DNA from: JANXQG01 sp037147235
Lineage (GTDB): Bacteria; Planctomycetota; Planctomycetia; Pirellulales; Thermoguttaceae
Direction: 5' to 3'
DNA length: 45,527 nucleotides
Assembly: GCA_037147235.1 (NCBI GenBank)
Contig: JBAWVO010000010.1
Location: 1-45,527, forward strand
How positions within the stretch are numbered: the stretch's first letter is position 1; each line of letters starts with the position of its first letter. The notes beneath the pieces were generated by a model. The model saw only the letters and a list, made by a program, of their open reading frames with translations. It did not search any database and was not told the DNA's origin. Position numbers and translations under genes: made by a program. Below, piece by piece: positions 22,291 through 31,562 of this stretch.

Positions 22291-24792
22291 GTGATAAAGA
22301 GACGGTTGTTTGTATCGGCCTTGCTACTACTGGCGATTGCGTCTTGGGCATCCGCTGCCTCGGAGAACCCGCAGGCAGAGAAATCCCTTTCAGCATTGGG
22401 GATCACTTCCATGCATCGCAGCGTGGTGAGTGATGTATCTGCCCGGACGTGGGAAAAGGCCATGGTCACCGGCAATGGCGTGCAAGGAGCGATGGCCATG
22501 GGCCGCGCGCCGGAGGAAACGATCGTGCTCAATCACGCAGGCCTGTTCCTCCCACTCGCCGTGCCCTTTCCGACCGTCAGCCAGGCCAAAATCATTCCCG
22601 AGTTACGGCAGATGATCGAGAAGGGAAAATTCCAGGCGGCGTCCGACCGCGTTTTTGCCTACGGAAAGTCAGAGGGCAAGAATGGCGACACCTGGACCGA
22701 CCCCTTCGTACCGGCCTGCTCGCTCAAGGTCGCCATGCCCAATCGCGGCGCACCGAAGAACTACCTGCGAAGCACCGACTTCATGACGGGAGTGACGGGC
22801 ACCTACTGGGAAGACGATGCCGGGGTGCATGCGCGGCGGCTCTTTGTTTCCCGGCCGGACAACGTCGTCGTGCTGTCACTGACGGGCAGCAAGGGCGTCG
22901 ACTGCGACCTGGGCTTCGTCCTGCACGATCCGAAGGTGGGGAACGCCGCGCCGCCGAAACGCGGTGCTATTCGAGAGGCTCGCGCGGAGGCCCAGCCTGC
23001 AACCGAAGGTGGCTCGTTGACCTTCCGCGCCGTCTATGCGCGGCACTGGCCGGGGAGCCTTCAAGGCTGCGAAGTTGCCGCGCGGGTGATCGTGAAAGGC
23101 GGGACGACGACTGCGGGCACAATGCTCACCGTACGCGGGGCGAGCGAGGTACTGGTTGTGCTTCGCACGACGCTCTCGCGAGACATCGAACACTCGCAGA
23201 TCCCCCAAGAGCTTGTGGCCCTGGGTAAGCTTGACGGCAGTTACGACACACTCCTGGCCCGGCACGCGACCGTGCATGGGGCGATCATGGACCGCTGCCA
23301 CCTCGATCTGGGGGGGAGCGAAGCGGATCACCGCCTGACGGCACCGTCGCTTTTTGCGAAATCGAAGGTAGGCTCGCTCAACGCGGCACTGCTGGAAAAA
23401 GAATTCGACGCCAGCCGCTACCTGGTTCTCTCCAGTAGCGGCCCGGAATACCCGCCGACCTTGCAGGGGATTTGGGGCGCAACGTGGACACCGGACTGGT
23501 CCGGCGACTACACGCAAAACGGAAACCTCCAGACGGTGATGGCTTCGGCCCTCTCCGCGAACATCCCCGAGGCCCTGGAGGGGTTCTTTCATTATCTCGA
23601 AGTCCAACTGCCCGACTATCGCGATAATGCCCGGCGGCTCTTTGGCACGCGGGGAATCCATATTCCGCACCGCACCAGTACGCACGGCCTCAACAACCGG
23701 TGGATCCCCTCCTATCCCATGACCTTCTGGACTGCCGGCGCGGCCTGGAACGCTGAGTTCTTCTACGATTACTGGCAAGTCACCGGCGACAAGGAGTTCC
23801 TGCTCAAACATGCGCTTCCTTGGATGAAGGAGTCGGCTGCATTCTACGAGGACTTCCTCTATCCCGGGGCAGACGGGAAATGGATGTTCAGTCCGTCCTA
23901 TTCACCCGAGAACGAGCCGGCCAACTCCCATTCGCAGTCGGCCTTGAACGCCACGATGGACCTGGCGGCCGCCAAGGAGTTGTTCGGTAACCTGGTGACG
24001 GTTTGCGAGAAACTGGGGATCGAGTCCGAAAATCTGCCGAAGTGGAAGGGCATCCTGGCAAAGATGCCGGCTTACCCCGTCAATGCCGACGGCGCGGTGG
24101 CCGAGTGGAACACGCCGTTGTTGAAGGACAACTACGCCCACAGACATGCCTCGCATCTCTACGGCTTGTATGCTGGACTGCCGGCCGAAGTTGCGGCCGA
24201 TTCGCACCTGCAAGCGGCCTTCAAGGTGGCCATCGAAAAACGCATGAAGTGGCGCCGCGCCAACGGCGGCGCGGACATGGCTTTCGGGCTTTGCCAGTTG
24301 GGCTGGGCGGCGGCAAGTCTGCATGATGGAAACAGCGCGTACGAAACGCTCGACTGGCTGGCGAATAAGTTTTGGTTTGCCGAGTCGATGGTGACTTCGC
24401 ACAACGTCCGCAGTATATTCAACGTCGATCTCGGCGGTGGATTGCCGCAGATTGTTTTGGCGATGCTGGTCCAATCGGAACCCAGGCGGATTGAACTGCT
24501 GCCTGCGATGCCCAAGGCTTGGCAGTCGGGAAGCGTGACCGGTGTCTTGTGCCGCGGCCAAGTCGAGATTCGACGGTTACAGTGGCGAGGCGGTTCGGTC
24601 ACAGTGACGCTGCGCTCCGCAATCGACCAGTTGGTCACGCTACAGATCGACGGACTCCAGGAAATGGCGGTCGCTGCCGGGCCGGCGAAGATAGTGGGCG
24701 AGAATGCGGGCAACACCAGAAATGTTAACTTGGTCGCGGGATCTGAAGTGACTTTGGAGATCAAGCGATCTCCTCTGAAGGAGATAAAATGA
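22291..24792 (+). CDS. GH95 alpha-L-fucosidase/alpha-L-galactosidase-like enzyme, exported
   Basis: 833 residues from GTG at 22291, which follows GGGAG and starts a clear signal peptide (IKRRLFVSALLLLAIASWASA); the upstream TTG is less likely. GH95 landmarks: MVTGNGVQGAMAMG and NHAGLFLP in the N-terminal beta domain, then in the barrel PPTLQGIWGATWTPDWSGDYTQNGNLQ (the D-Y-x-x-N-x-N-L-Q active-site Asn pair), FSPSYSPENE (expected general acid Glu) and HRHASHLYGLYAG. GH95 members cleave alpha-1,2-L-fucose or L-galactose from xyloglucan side chains, rhamnogalacturonan II or milk-type glycans. It overlaps the next gene by 4 nt, so the two are translationally coupled. Confidence 0.9.
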   Translation: MIKRRLFVSALLLLAIASWASAASENPQAEKSLSALGITSMHRSVVSDVSARTWEKAMVTGNGVQGAMAMGRAPEETIVLNHAGLFLPLAVPFPTVSQAKIIPELRQMIEKGKFQAASDRVFAYGKSEGKNGDTWTDPFVPACSLKVAMPNRGAPKNYLRSTDFMTGVTGTYWEDDAGVHARRLFVSRPDNVVVLSLTGSKGVDCDLGFVLHDPKVGNAAPPKRGAIREARAEAQPATEGGSLTFRAVYARHWPGSLQGCEVAARVIVKGGTTTAGTMLTVRGASEVLVVLRTTLSRDIEHSQIPQELVALGKLDGSYDTLLARHATVHGAIMDRCHLDLGGSEADHRLTAPSLFAKSKVGSLNAALLEKEFDASRYLVLSSSGPEYPPTLQGIWGATWTPDWSGDYTQNGNLQTVMASALSANIPEALEGFFHYLEVQLPDYRDNARRLFGTRGIHIPHRTSTHGLNNRWIPSYPMTFWTAGAAWNAEFFYDYWQVTGDKEFLLKHALPWMKESAAFYEDFLYPGADGKWMFSPSYSPENEPANSHSQSALNATMDLAAAKELFGNLVTVCEKLGIESENLPKWKGILAKMPAYPVNADGAVAEWNTPLLKDNYAHRHASHLYGLYAGLPAEVAADSHLQAAFKVAIEKRMKWRRANGGADMAFGLCQLGWAAASLHDGNSAYETLDWLANKFWFAESMVTSHNVRSIFNVDLGGGLPQIVLAMLVQSEPRRIELLPAMPKAWQSGSVTGVLCRGQVEIRRLQWRGGSVTVTLRSAIDQLVTLQIDGLQEMAVAAGPAKIVGENAGNTRNVNLVAGSEVTLEIKRSPLKEIK

Positions 24793-26810
24793 ACATGCAA
24801 CCTCTGAATCGTCGCCGGTTTCTGGCCGGGATTGCCGCCGGCACTGCGGCAGCCCTATCGCCCCTGTCCACCGTGGGGTCATCGGGGGCCGGCGAAACAC
24901 CGTCCGGCCTTGCCGAGCCGGCTTTTCGTCCTCTCTCGCTGGGATCGATCACTCCCGGCGGTTGGCTGCAACGCCAACTCCGCCTCCAGGCCGACGGTCT
25001 GAGCGGTCATCTCGACGAGTTCTGGCCCGACGTCGGGCAGAGCAAGTGGTTCGGCGGCAAGGCCGAAGGCTGGGAACGCGCGCCGTACTGGTTGGACGGC
25101 GTCATTCCGCTGGCTTGGATACTCGGTGACCATACCCTCCAGTCGAAAGTGAGCCGCTACGTCGACCATATCGTCGCCCACCAACGTCCCGACGGATGGT
25201 ATGCTCCCTATCCCGCCGATGCCAGTGCCAGGAGCTACGACTTGTGGTCGCTTCTCCTGGCGAACAAAGTATTCGTCCAATATCACGAAGCTACGGGCGA
25301 TGCCAAGGTTCTTCAAGCCATCCTCCGCAACCTGAAGGCGATCCTCGGCACCCTCAATCGCACGCCGCTGTTCGAGTGGGGGCGGTTCCGTTGGTTCGAG
25401 GGACTGATTCCGGTCTACTATGCCTACGAGAAGTCCGGCGAGCCATGGCTGCTGGACCTAGCCCGGAAGTTCCGCGCCCAGGGTTACGATTACATGAAGT
25501 TTTACGCCGGGCGGGAGGCAACCCTGCCCACGCAGCGCCGCGGTCGGTGGACGTGGGAGAAACACGTAGTCAACACGGCCATGGCGCTGAAGGCCTATGC
25601 CTTGTCGTGGCGACTTACGCGGAATGAGGCCGAGCGCAAATTCCCCGCTCGTATGCTGGAGATCCTCGACCGCTATCACGGGCAGGTAACGGGCATGTTC
25701 AGCGGCGATGAGTGTCTGGCTGGAAAAAACCCGGTCCAAGGGACTGAACTCTGCGCCGTGGTCGAGGCCCTCTACTCGCTTGAACAGCTTATCTCCCTGA
25801 CGGGCGATCCGGCCTACGGCGACCGCCTGGAACGGGTGGCCTTCAATGCCCTGCCGGCCACATTCGCTCCGGACATGTGGTCGCACCAATACACTCAGCA
25901 AGTCAACCAGGTTCAGTGTACGATCAACCCCGATCATCGATGGACGACCAACGGTCCCGAGTCAAACCTGTACGGCCTCGAGCCAAATTATGGCTGCTGC
26001 ACGTCGAACATGCACCAGGGCTGGCCCAAATTTGCCGCCCATCTCTGGATGCGGACGCCCGACGGCGGGATTGCCGCGATGGCCTATGCGCCGAGCTCGG
26101 CCCGCTTCAAGGTGGGCGACGTGCCGGTTTGCGTGACGATGGAAACGGACTATCCCTTTGGCGAAATGCTCAAGCTGACGGTGAAGGCGGAAAGGCCCGT
26201 TCGCTTCCCGCTCCTCCTTCGCGTTCCGGCCTGGGCCGAAGGCGCCGCGGTTCGCATTGCAGATGGTCCGGAGCAAGCCTTGAAGCCCAATTCGTTCCAT
26301 CGGATCGAGCAACCGTGGGACGGCACCGCCGAGGTAGCCCTGCGTTTCCCGATGCATGCTAAGATCTCGCGGTGCTACAACGGGGCGATTGCCGTCGAGC
26401 GCGGCCCCTTGGTCTATTCTCTTAAACTTGGAGAGACGTGGACTCGGGTGAACGCCAACAAACCCCACCGCGAGCTTCCGCACGGCGATTTTGAGGTCCG
26501 GCCTTCAACGCCGTGGAACTACGGCCTGATCGTGGACGAGGCAAACCCCGAAGCCAGCATCACCTTTGAGCAGCGCCCCGTGGGCGAGAAGCCGTTCTCG
26601 CCGGATGGCGCGGGCATGGTGGCAAAGGTCAAGGGCCGAAAGCTTCCCCAATGGAAACTCGAGCACGGCTGGGCCGGCGAGACCCCCTCGAGTCCACAGA
26701 TTTCGCAGGAACCCGTCGAGGAGCTGACGCTTATTCCCTACGGATGCACGAAAATCCGGTTGACGGAGTTTCCGTGCGTCCAGAGCGGCGATAGCCGGCG
26801 AGTTCGATGA
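24789..26810 (+). CDS. GH127-type beta-L-arabinofuranosidase, Tat-exported
   Basis: 673 residues. A twin-arginine signal (NRRRFLAGIAAGTAAAL) opens the protein. The DUF1680/GH127 core shows PLSLGSITPGGWL near the start of the mature part, the GDECLAG motif with the presumed acid/base Glu, GTELCAVVEA (a Glu and a Cys of the zinc site) and EPNYGCCTSNMHQGWP, whose paired cysteines include the nucleophile of GH127. These residues match HypBA1 from memory. Substrate could be beta-arabinofuranosyl groups on plant glycoproteins or pectins; related GH families (GH146) share the fold. It starts inside the GH95 stop (ATGA overlap) and ends 23 nt from the convergent xerC-like gene. Confidence 0.9.
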   Translation: MNMQPLNRRRFLAGIAAGTAAALSPLSTVGSSGAGETPSGLAEPAFRPLSLGSITPGGWLQRQLRLQADGLSGHLDEFWPDVGQSKWFGGKAEGWERAPYWLDGVIPLAWILGDHTLQSKVSRYVDHIVAHQRPDGWYAPYPADASARSYDLWSLLLANKVFVQYHEATGDAKVLQAILRNLKAILGTLNRTPLFEWGRFRWFEGLIPVYYAYEKSGEPWLLDLARKFRAQGYDYMKFYAGREATLPTQRRGRWTWEKHVVNTAMALKAYALSWRLTRNEAERKFPARMLEILDRYHGQVTGMFSGDECLAGKNPVQGTELCAVVEALYSLEQLISLTGDPAYGDRLERVAFNALPATFAPDMWSHQYTQQVNQVQCTINPDHRWTTNGPESNLYGLEPNYGCCTSNMHQGWPKFAAHLWMRTPDGGIAAMAYAPSSARFKVGDVPVCVTMETDYPFGEMLKLTVKAERPVRFPLLLRVPAWAEGAAVRIADGPEQALKPNSFHRIEQPWDGTAEVALRFPMHAKISRCYNGAIAVERGPLVYSLKLGETWTRVNANKPHRELPHGDFEVRPSTPWNYGLIVDEANPEASITFEQRPVGEKPFSPDGAGMVAKVKGRKLPQWKLEHGWAGETPSSPQISQEPVEELTLIPYGCTKIRLTEFPCVQSGDSRRVR

Positions 26811-26833
26811 GGAGCAACCGGTCGAGTGCTGCT

Positions 26834-27736
26834 TTACCGCGCCCGCGGATGCGCCTTTTCATAAACCGCGCGGAGTGCCGTGGTGCTGACGTGCGTGTAG
26901 ATCTGCGTGGTCACAAGACTCTTGTGGCCCAATAGTTCCTGTACGCTGCGAATGTCGGCCCCGCGATCCAAGAGATGCGTGGCAAAGCTGTGCCGCAGAG
27001 AGTGTGGCGTGGTACGACTGTCGAGCGAGGTGAGTTGCAGGTATTTCTCCAACATCCTGCCGACACTTCGCGTCGTCAACCGGTGGCCGAACTTATTGAG
27101 AAACACAGGTGCCGTTCCGCCGACCGGCTCGCGAGGGTTCAGGCGGGCCTTGGCCAGCCACGTTTGCAAAGCCGCAATGGCGTAGGAACCGATGGGGGCT
27201 AACCGCTCCTTGCGGCCCTTGCCGCGAACCCGCAAGATGCCGTCCTCAAAGTCGAGGTCGCCGCGGTTGAGACCGACGGTCTCGCTCACGCGCAGCCCGG
27301 CCGAGTACATTGTTTCCAGGATGGCGCGGTCGCGGAGACCCATCGTCGTGCTGGCCGGCGGGGCCAAGAGCAACCGACCGATGTCCTCGGCGGAAAGGAA
27401 ATGCGGCAGCGAGCGGCCTTTCCGCGGACTGCGGAGCGGCTTAGCGGGATTGGTTTTCGTCCAACCCTCACGCTGCCCAAATTTGAAGAAGCTCCGTAGC
27501 GATGCCAGCCGCCGGGCGATCGACGTCTTGGCGTAGCCGGCCTCGTGCATGGCCGCCACGTAGCCGCGAAGTTCCATCACCGTAATGGCCTCCGGCCGGG
27601 GACAATTGCCGCCACGCGCTTCGGTCAGATAGCCGGCTAGGGCCGTGAGGTCTTCGCGATAACTCTTGATCGTGTGGGCGGAAGCGTTCCGCTCCGCGTT
27701 CAAGTATTGCAGGAAACGAGCAGTTGCGGTACGCAC
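26834..27736 (-). CDS. XerC/XerD-like tyrosine recombinase
   Basis: 300 residues with GTG start. The N-terminal SAM-like DNA-binding part (about 1-90) precedes the catalytic part with all family residues: Arg in YSAGLRVSE, Lys in GKGRKER, H-x-x-R in PHSLRHSFATHLLD, His in LLGHKSL and Tyr in TQIYTHVS. Length and motifs match XerC/XerD, which resolve chromosome dimers at dif sites together with FtsK. Only one Xer is in the window, so which one it is cannot be said. No dif-like site was recognised nearby. A long inverted repeat lies just upstream. Confidence 0.9.
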   Translation of the reverse strand: MRTATARFLQYLNAERNASAHTIKSYREDLTALAGYLTEARGGNCPRPEAITVMELRGYVAAMHEAGYAKTSIARRLASLRSFFKFGQREGWTKTNPAKPLRSPRKGRSLPHFLSAEDIGRLLLAPPASTTMGLRDRAILETMYSAGLRVSETVGLNRGDLDFEDGILRVRGKGRKERLAPIGSYAIAALQTWLAKARLNPREPVGGTAPVFLNKFGHRLTTRSVGRMLEKYLQLTSLDSRTTPHSLRHSFATHLLDRGADIRSVQELLGHKSLVTTQIYTHVSTTALRAVYEKAHPRAR

Positions 27737-27769
27737 GTTTTATCGGCTCTCCGACGGGTTTGCGGATAA

Positions 27770-27840
27770 TTGTGGTGCGGGCGTCCCGCCTGCCCAAGAT
27801 GTTGTGGTTGAACCAGGCAGGCGAGACGCCCGCACCACAA
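27770..27840. repeat. Long inverted repeat upstream of the recombinase gene
   Basis: 25-nt arms (27770-27794 and 27816-27840) differ at one position, with a 21-nt loop. The arm contains GTGGTGCGGGCGTC. Outside it, CGGCTCTCCG (about 27744) and CGGAGAGCCG (about 27847) also pair. The hairpin fills the 128-nt gap 27737-27864. No T-run follows, so terminator activity is uncertain. Confidence 0.75.
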
Positions 27841-27864
27841 ACTTGGCGGAGAGCCGTTTTATCT

Positions 27865-28107
27865 TTACGCTTCTTCCGAATCGGTGGTCAGCGGCATGCC
27901 GAAACGCGAGCGCGACCGGTAGTGCCGGCTTTCCTGGCGAATCTTTTGGCTGAGTACAGCCGCGTCATACCAAGTGAAGCTCAACTCGGGATTGGACGCG
28001 TAGCGGCCCAAGGTCCGCAACGTCTCCGCTCGGCTGGCGTCGTCATAAAGAAAAACATAGCGTTCATCGCCCTTGGCCAGGGCCAAAACATTGATGTCCT
28101 GACTCAT
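27865..28107 (-). CDS. Small conserved protein of unknown function
   Basis: 80 residues with a GGAGCAGC site before the ATG. The start MSQDINVLALAKGDERYVF and the segment RTLGRYASNPELSFTWYDAAVLSQKIRQE look like a compact alpha/beta protein that I associate with planctomycetes only. No signal peptide or membrane segment. It stands upstream of the xerC-like gene on the same strand, separated by the inverted repeat. The function is not known. Confidence 0.65.
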   Translation of the reverse strand: MSQDINVLALAKGDERYVFLYDDASRAETLRTLGRYASNPELSFTWYDAAVLSQKIRQESRHYRSRSRFGMPLTTDSEEA

Positions 28108-28270
28108 TGCTGCTCCAATCTTCCTCTAAGAAAGCGTCGTTACCAACGGTACAGCTTTACATGCCCGGAGTTTTTATTGCGTACGGTCATGAACGATACG
28201 AACTCTTCTCGGTCGTTCTGATTCGGATCATTTCCAGCCGTCCACGGTAAAATTGGTGGTTCCAGTTCTC

Positions 28271-29359
28271 TTATCGGATAGGAGACCATCGCCACACTAC
28301 TCGCGTTTCTCCGGCCCCTCCACGCGCGCTGAGCATCTCCCAAATGTGCATGTGACAACAGAACCGGACAAAGTCGTCGCTGCGCCGTAAATAGCTTTGC
28401 CAACCTCCCAGACGAGCATCGTCGCGGGAGTAGTAGTAATCTTCCAACGCGGTGGTGAACTCAACGTCATTCCCGCGATAACTCTTCATGTATTGCATCA
28501 CCGGCTCGTCGCTGGGTACGCCGGATATCGGGTATGCGGTGGGTGGCCGAGGAACGAATCCGCGCGGGTCGGGCCAACTCGGCGAAACCTCCGGACCTGT
28601 TTCGCCAGGCGTTAAAGTCGCCGGTTCGGCCGGCGCGGCAGATTCTGACGGGTTTGCCGGCCTGGTCGAATCTACTGCCTTATGCGACACCTTGCGAACC
28701 TCATGCTTACTGCCCGCCGTGGTGCCTTGCAGTGGCTGTCCTGGAGCGGCAGGCGGCGAGCCGGGCGCACGCGTCCCTCCGGATCCATCGGAATTTGGCG
28801 GGTTAATGGGTAGTTTCTGATAAGGCGGAGTTTGTGTTTTGAGTTGTTCTTTCGCCAGTGCCAGCTCGGATTGGAAGACCAGCGGACCAGGAATGTCCTT
28901 CTCGCCCGCCGTTCCCCACGGCAAGCCATAGCCGGCCGGAATGGGATGAAAATTAGGATTGGCCGCAAACCACTGGACTTGCATCGACATCCGAGGCGGA
29001 TAGTAGGGTGTGTATTCCGTGACCACTCCCACGGCGACTGCGTCGACTTCCAGAATCTGGGCAAGTCGCCTGACATCTTTTTCCTTCTCCAACTGAATCC
29101 CGTAGGTACGGATGGCCGTTTCGGCCAGTGAAACGGGAATTACGACGTAGCCGGGCACTTCGGCCAGTTCGGCAGCGTAGGCCTCGGCAACCTTGCGGCC
29201 ATCGAGTGTCGATTCCGAACTGGCATTAATAAAAGTGGCTACGGCAACTTTGGAAATCTGGGGAAATGGATTGTGCAAGGTCGGTTGATGCACGATTTCC
29301 GGCAACATGGCGCAGCCAGAAGCGAGCAGACAACCGATCAATGTAAAACAACGTAACAT
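28271..29359 (-). CDS. CsgG/LpoB-like lipoprotein with conserved C-terminal domain
   Basis: 362 residues. The lipobox LLASGC (Cys16) follows a short hydrophobic start, so it should be lipidated and anchored in the envelope. Residues about 36-130 (KVAVATFINASSESTLDGRKVAEAYAAELAEVPGYVVIP..., then ILEVDAVAVGVVTEY) have the alternating fold of CsgG/LpoB-type domains. A proline-, serine- and glycine-rich linker (about 185-275) leads to a conserved tail with VMQYMKSYRGNDVEF, YYYSRDDARLGGW and FVRFCCHMHIWEML. No partner gene such as a secretin is adjacent. It is divergent from ispG with a 252-nt gap, in which I see no clear promoter. Confidence 0.65.
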   Translation of the reverse strand: MLRCFTLIGCLLASGCAMLPEIVHQPTLHNPFPQISKVAVATFINASSESTLDGRKVAEAYAAELAEVPGYVVIPVSLAETAIRTYGIQLEKEKDVRRLAQILEVDAVAVGVVTEYTPYYPPRMSMQVQWFAANPNFHPIPAGYGLPWGTAGEKDIPGPLVFQSELALAKEQLKTQTPPYQKLPINPPNSDGSGGTRAPGSPPAAPGQPLQGTTAGSKHEVRKVSHKAVDSTRPANPSESAAPAEPATLTPGETGPEVSPSWPDPRGFVPRPPTAYPISGVPSDEPVMQYMKSYRGNDVEFTTALEDYYYSRDDARLGGWQSYLRRSDDFVRFCCHMHIWEMLSARGGAGETRVVWRWSPIR

Positions 29360-29611
29360 GTTTGATTCAATGCACTTGCGACAATGTTTCCTGGGCGAAC
29401 GCCCACCCAGCCAAGCCAGCGAATGTGGCAGCCAAACCCAGTGTCAATTAGTGGAAATCGTTAATATCCGTTTTATCGGCAAAGTCCACGCCTCTTCTCT
29501 AGTTTGAATCTTAGACTGTTTTCACGGCCCTTTTTGGGATACACTCCCGCACGTAATTGCGTAAAATAAGAGGTCAAAATCAGAAATCCACTTCGGAAAG
29601 CAGTACGCTCC

Positions 29612-30775
29612 ATGGCGCAAGCCCCCCGCAATCCCACTCGCGCTGTCCAAATTGGCTCACTCACGATAGGTGCCGGCAATCCCATTGCCATTCAAAGCAT
29701 GTGTGCCACGAAGACGGCCGATATTGACACGACGGTCGCCCAGATCGAGCATCTGGTCCAGGCCGGAGCCGACATCATTCGCTTGGCAGTCGATACCAAG
29801 GCCGACGCCCTGGCCCTGGCCGAGATTCGCCAGCGGATCAAGGCGAATCTCTCGTGCGATCTCCAGGAGAACTATCGCCTGGCGGCCGACATCGCGCCCG
29901 TGGTCGACAAGATCCGTTACAACCCAGGCCACTTATTCCATCACGAGCAGACCAAGCCGTGGCAGGACAAGGTGAAGTTTCTCGCCGATGTGGCGGGCGA
30001 GAACAACTGTGCCATCCGCGTGGGGGTAAACTGCGGCTCGATCGATCCGGCCCAGCGAGAGAAATATCCCAAGGAAGATCGCATCAATCCGATGCTCGAC
30101 AGCGCACTAGAGCACTGCGAATTGTTGGATAAGCTCGGCTTTACGCGTTACGTGGTCTCACTGAAGAACTCCGATCCGGCAGCGGTGGTCGAGGCCAACC
30201 GGGCTTTTGCCGCCAGGCGTCCCGACGTGCCGTTGCACCTTGGCGTGACCGAGGCCGGCATGCCGCCCGAGGGCGTGCTGAAGACCCAACGGGCCTTCGA
30301 GCAGCTCATTTCCGCAGGCATCGGCGACACGATCCGCGTCTCGCTCACCGTGCCGGCCTTTGAAAAGAAACAGGAGATTCTTGCTGGCCGGAAGATTCTC
30401 AACGACATCGCCGCCGGACGGTTCGTCGGCATGCAGGCCGAAGGTTCGCAGGGGCTGGACATCATCTCCTGCCCGAGTTGTTCACGGGTCGAGAACTCGG
30501 CCTTCGTCGATCTGGCGGTGAAGGTTCACGAGGCAACGCGTTATGCGGCCAGTCATGCAATTTCGATTGCCGTGATGGGCTGCCGCGTGAACGGCCCCGG
30601 CGAGACCGACATGGTCGATCTCGGTCTTTGGTGCGGGCCGAATTATGTGAATCTAAAACGCGGTGAAGTAACGCTTGGATCGTTCACCTACGAAGAGATT
30701 CTGCCACGGCTGAAGCAAGAGTTGGATGCGCTGATCGTGGAGCGGAACCGATGCCCCCTTGGGACACGCAAATAG
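29612..30775 (+). CDS. ispG: 4-hydroxy-3-methylbut-2-en-1-yl diphosphate synthase (IspG/GcpE)
   Basis: 387 residues. Landmarks: QIGSLTIGAGNPIAIQSM near the start, DIDTTVAQIEHLVQAGADIIRLAVD, then KIRYNPGHLF, the VGVNCGSID segment, and near the C-terminus SCPSCSRVEN and VMGCRVNGPGE, which carry the three cysteines and the Glu that hold the 4Fe-4S cluster. IspG makes HMBPP in the MEP isoprenoid pathway. ATG at 29612 has no strong Shine-Dalgarno. It is a stand-alone gene and stops 40 nt before a palindrome. Confidence 0.95.
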   Translation: MAQAPRNPTRAVQIGSLTIGAGNPIAIQSMCATKTADIDTTVAQIEHLVQAGADIIRLAVDTKADALALAEIRQRIKANLSCDLQENYRLAADIAPVVDKIRYNPGHLFHHEQTKPWQDKVKFLADVAGENNCAIRVGVNCGSIDPAQREKYPKEDRINPMLDSALEHCELLDKLGFTRYVVSLKNSDPAAVVEANRAFAARRPDVPLHLGVTEAGMPPEGVLKTQRAFEQLISAGIGDTIRVSLTVPAFEKKQEILAGRKILNDIAAGRFVGMQAEGSQGLDIISCPSCSRVENSAFVDLAVKVHEATRYAASHAISIAVMGCRVNGPGETDMVDLGLWCGPNYVNLKRGEVTLGSFTYEEILPRLKQELDALIVERNRCPLGTRK

Positions 30776-30814
30776 AACCGGCAGCGTTAGGAAGGGCGCA
30801 GAAACAAGTGTCGC

Positions 30815-30855
30815 CTTTCGCTCCGCGAAAGGTGCGTTCTTTCGCGGAGCGAAAG
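30815..30855. repeat. Perfect 17-bp inverted repeat after ispG
   Basis: CTTTCGCTCCGCGAAAG (30815-30831) and its exact reverse complement (30839-30855) with a 7-nt loop. The 17-mer is itself near-palindromic. There is no T-run, so it is not a clear terminator; it lies between two convergent genes. Confidence 0.8.
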
Positions 30856-30889
30856 ACGACAATTGCGACAGTTATTCCTGCGCCGGTAC

Positions 30890-31180
30890 TTAGCGAAATA
30901 GCGAGTCCGCGTCGCGGGCACCGTGAAGAACACGCTCGATGCGAACACCGCCACTCTCTGTGCGGTAATAAATAACATAGTTTCTCACGGGAAACATCCG
31001 CAGACCCGGAATCAAACCTTCCCGAGATACCCCCAGTAAAGGAAACCGCGCCAAGGTGCGGCACTTCTCCTTGAGCGTATCCACAAAGGCGATTGCGGCT
31101 TGCGGCTTATCGCGGGCGATGTACTCGAAAATGCCATCCAGATCTGCGGCAGCGAGTGGCGAGAAAGAAGGCCCGCTCAC
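30890..31180 (-). CDS. ParE/RelE-type toxin
   Basis: 96 residues. SPLAAADLDGIFEYIARDKPQAAIAFVDTLKEKCRTLARFPLLGVSREGL, then FPVRNYVIYYRTESGGVRIERVLHGARDADSLF, is the typical ParE order, including the closing V-L-H-G-A-R-D. ParE toxins usually poison gyrase. The gene starts inside the last codons of the antitoxin gene (ATGA overlap), the normal ParD-ParE layout. It converges with ispG across the perfect palindrome. Confidence 0.9.
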   Translation of the reverse strand: MSGPSFSPLAAADLDGIFEYIARDKPQAAIAFVDTLKEKCRTLARFPLLGVSREGLIPGLRMFPVRNYVIYYRTESGGVRIERVLHGARDADSLFR

Positions 31181-31413
31181 GGGGAACGGCTGGCGGCAAG
31201 CTTGCGGGCCTTGTCTTCAAGCCTCGCATAGACTTCTTCGGCGGGAATGCCTGGACCGGAATCGATGCCGGCCTGAATTTCGCGCTGAAGATCCCGGCAC
31301 CGCTTGAGCAGACTCACTGCATCATCCAGCAACGCGCCGCGTTCAAGATAGATGCCCGACTCCAGCTCGTGCTGGATGAATTGCTCGTTCTCCGGCGAGA
31401 TGTCACTGGCCAT
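31177..31413 (-). CDS. ParD-like antitoxin
   Basis: 78 residues from ATG at 31413; a longer in-frame start at 31461 adds an unlike N-terminus. SPENEQFIQHELESGIYLERGALLDDAVSLLKR is the ribbon-helix-helix-type N-terminal part common to ParD/CopG-like antitoxins of ParE, and LEDKARKLAASRSP the toxin-contacting tail. It is first in the pair and overlaps the toxin gene by 4 nt. By family it binds the toxin and the operator. Confidence 0.85.
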   Translation of the reverse strand: MASDISPENEQFIQHELESGIYLERGALLDDAVSLLKRCRDLQREIQAGIDSGPGIPAEEVYARLEDKARKLAASRSP

Positions 31414-31562
31414 TGTACTCTGCGTTCTCCACGAGCCCCTTATGCTGGTGCAAAAAACCATATACCCTAATGATTGTCACCGACGACTCGCATGTTGTCA
31501 AGGGTGGCGACCAATTCCTCTTGGCGATCAATTCCTCCGTTTCGGGGCCCTCCTGAACACAT

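Noticed and set aside
22876..23811. A 311-codon minus-strand open frame
   Set aside because: Antisense shadow of the GH95 gene.
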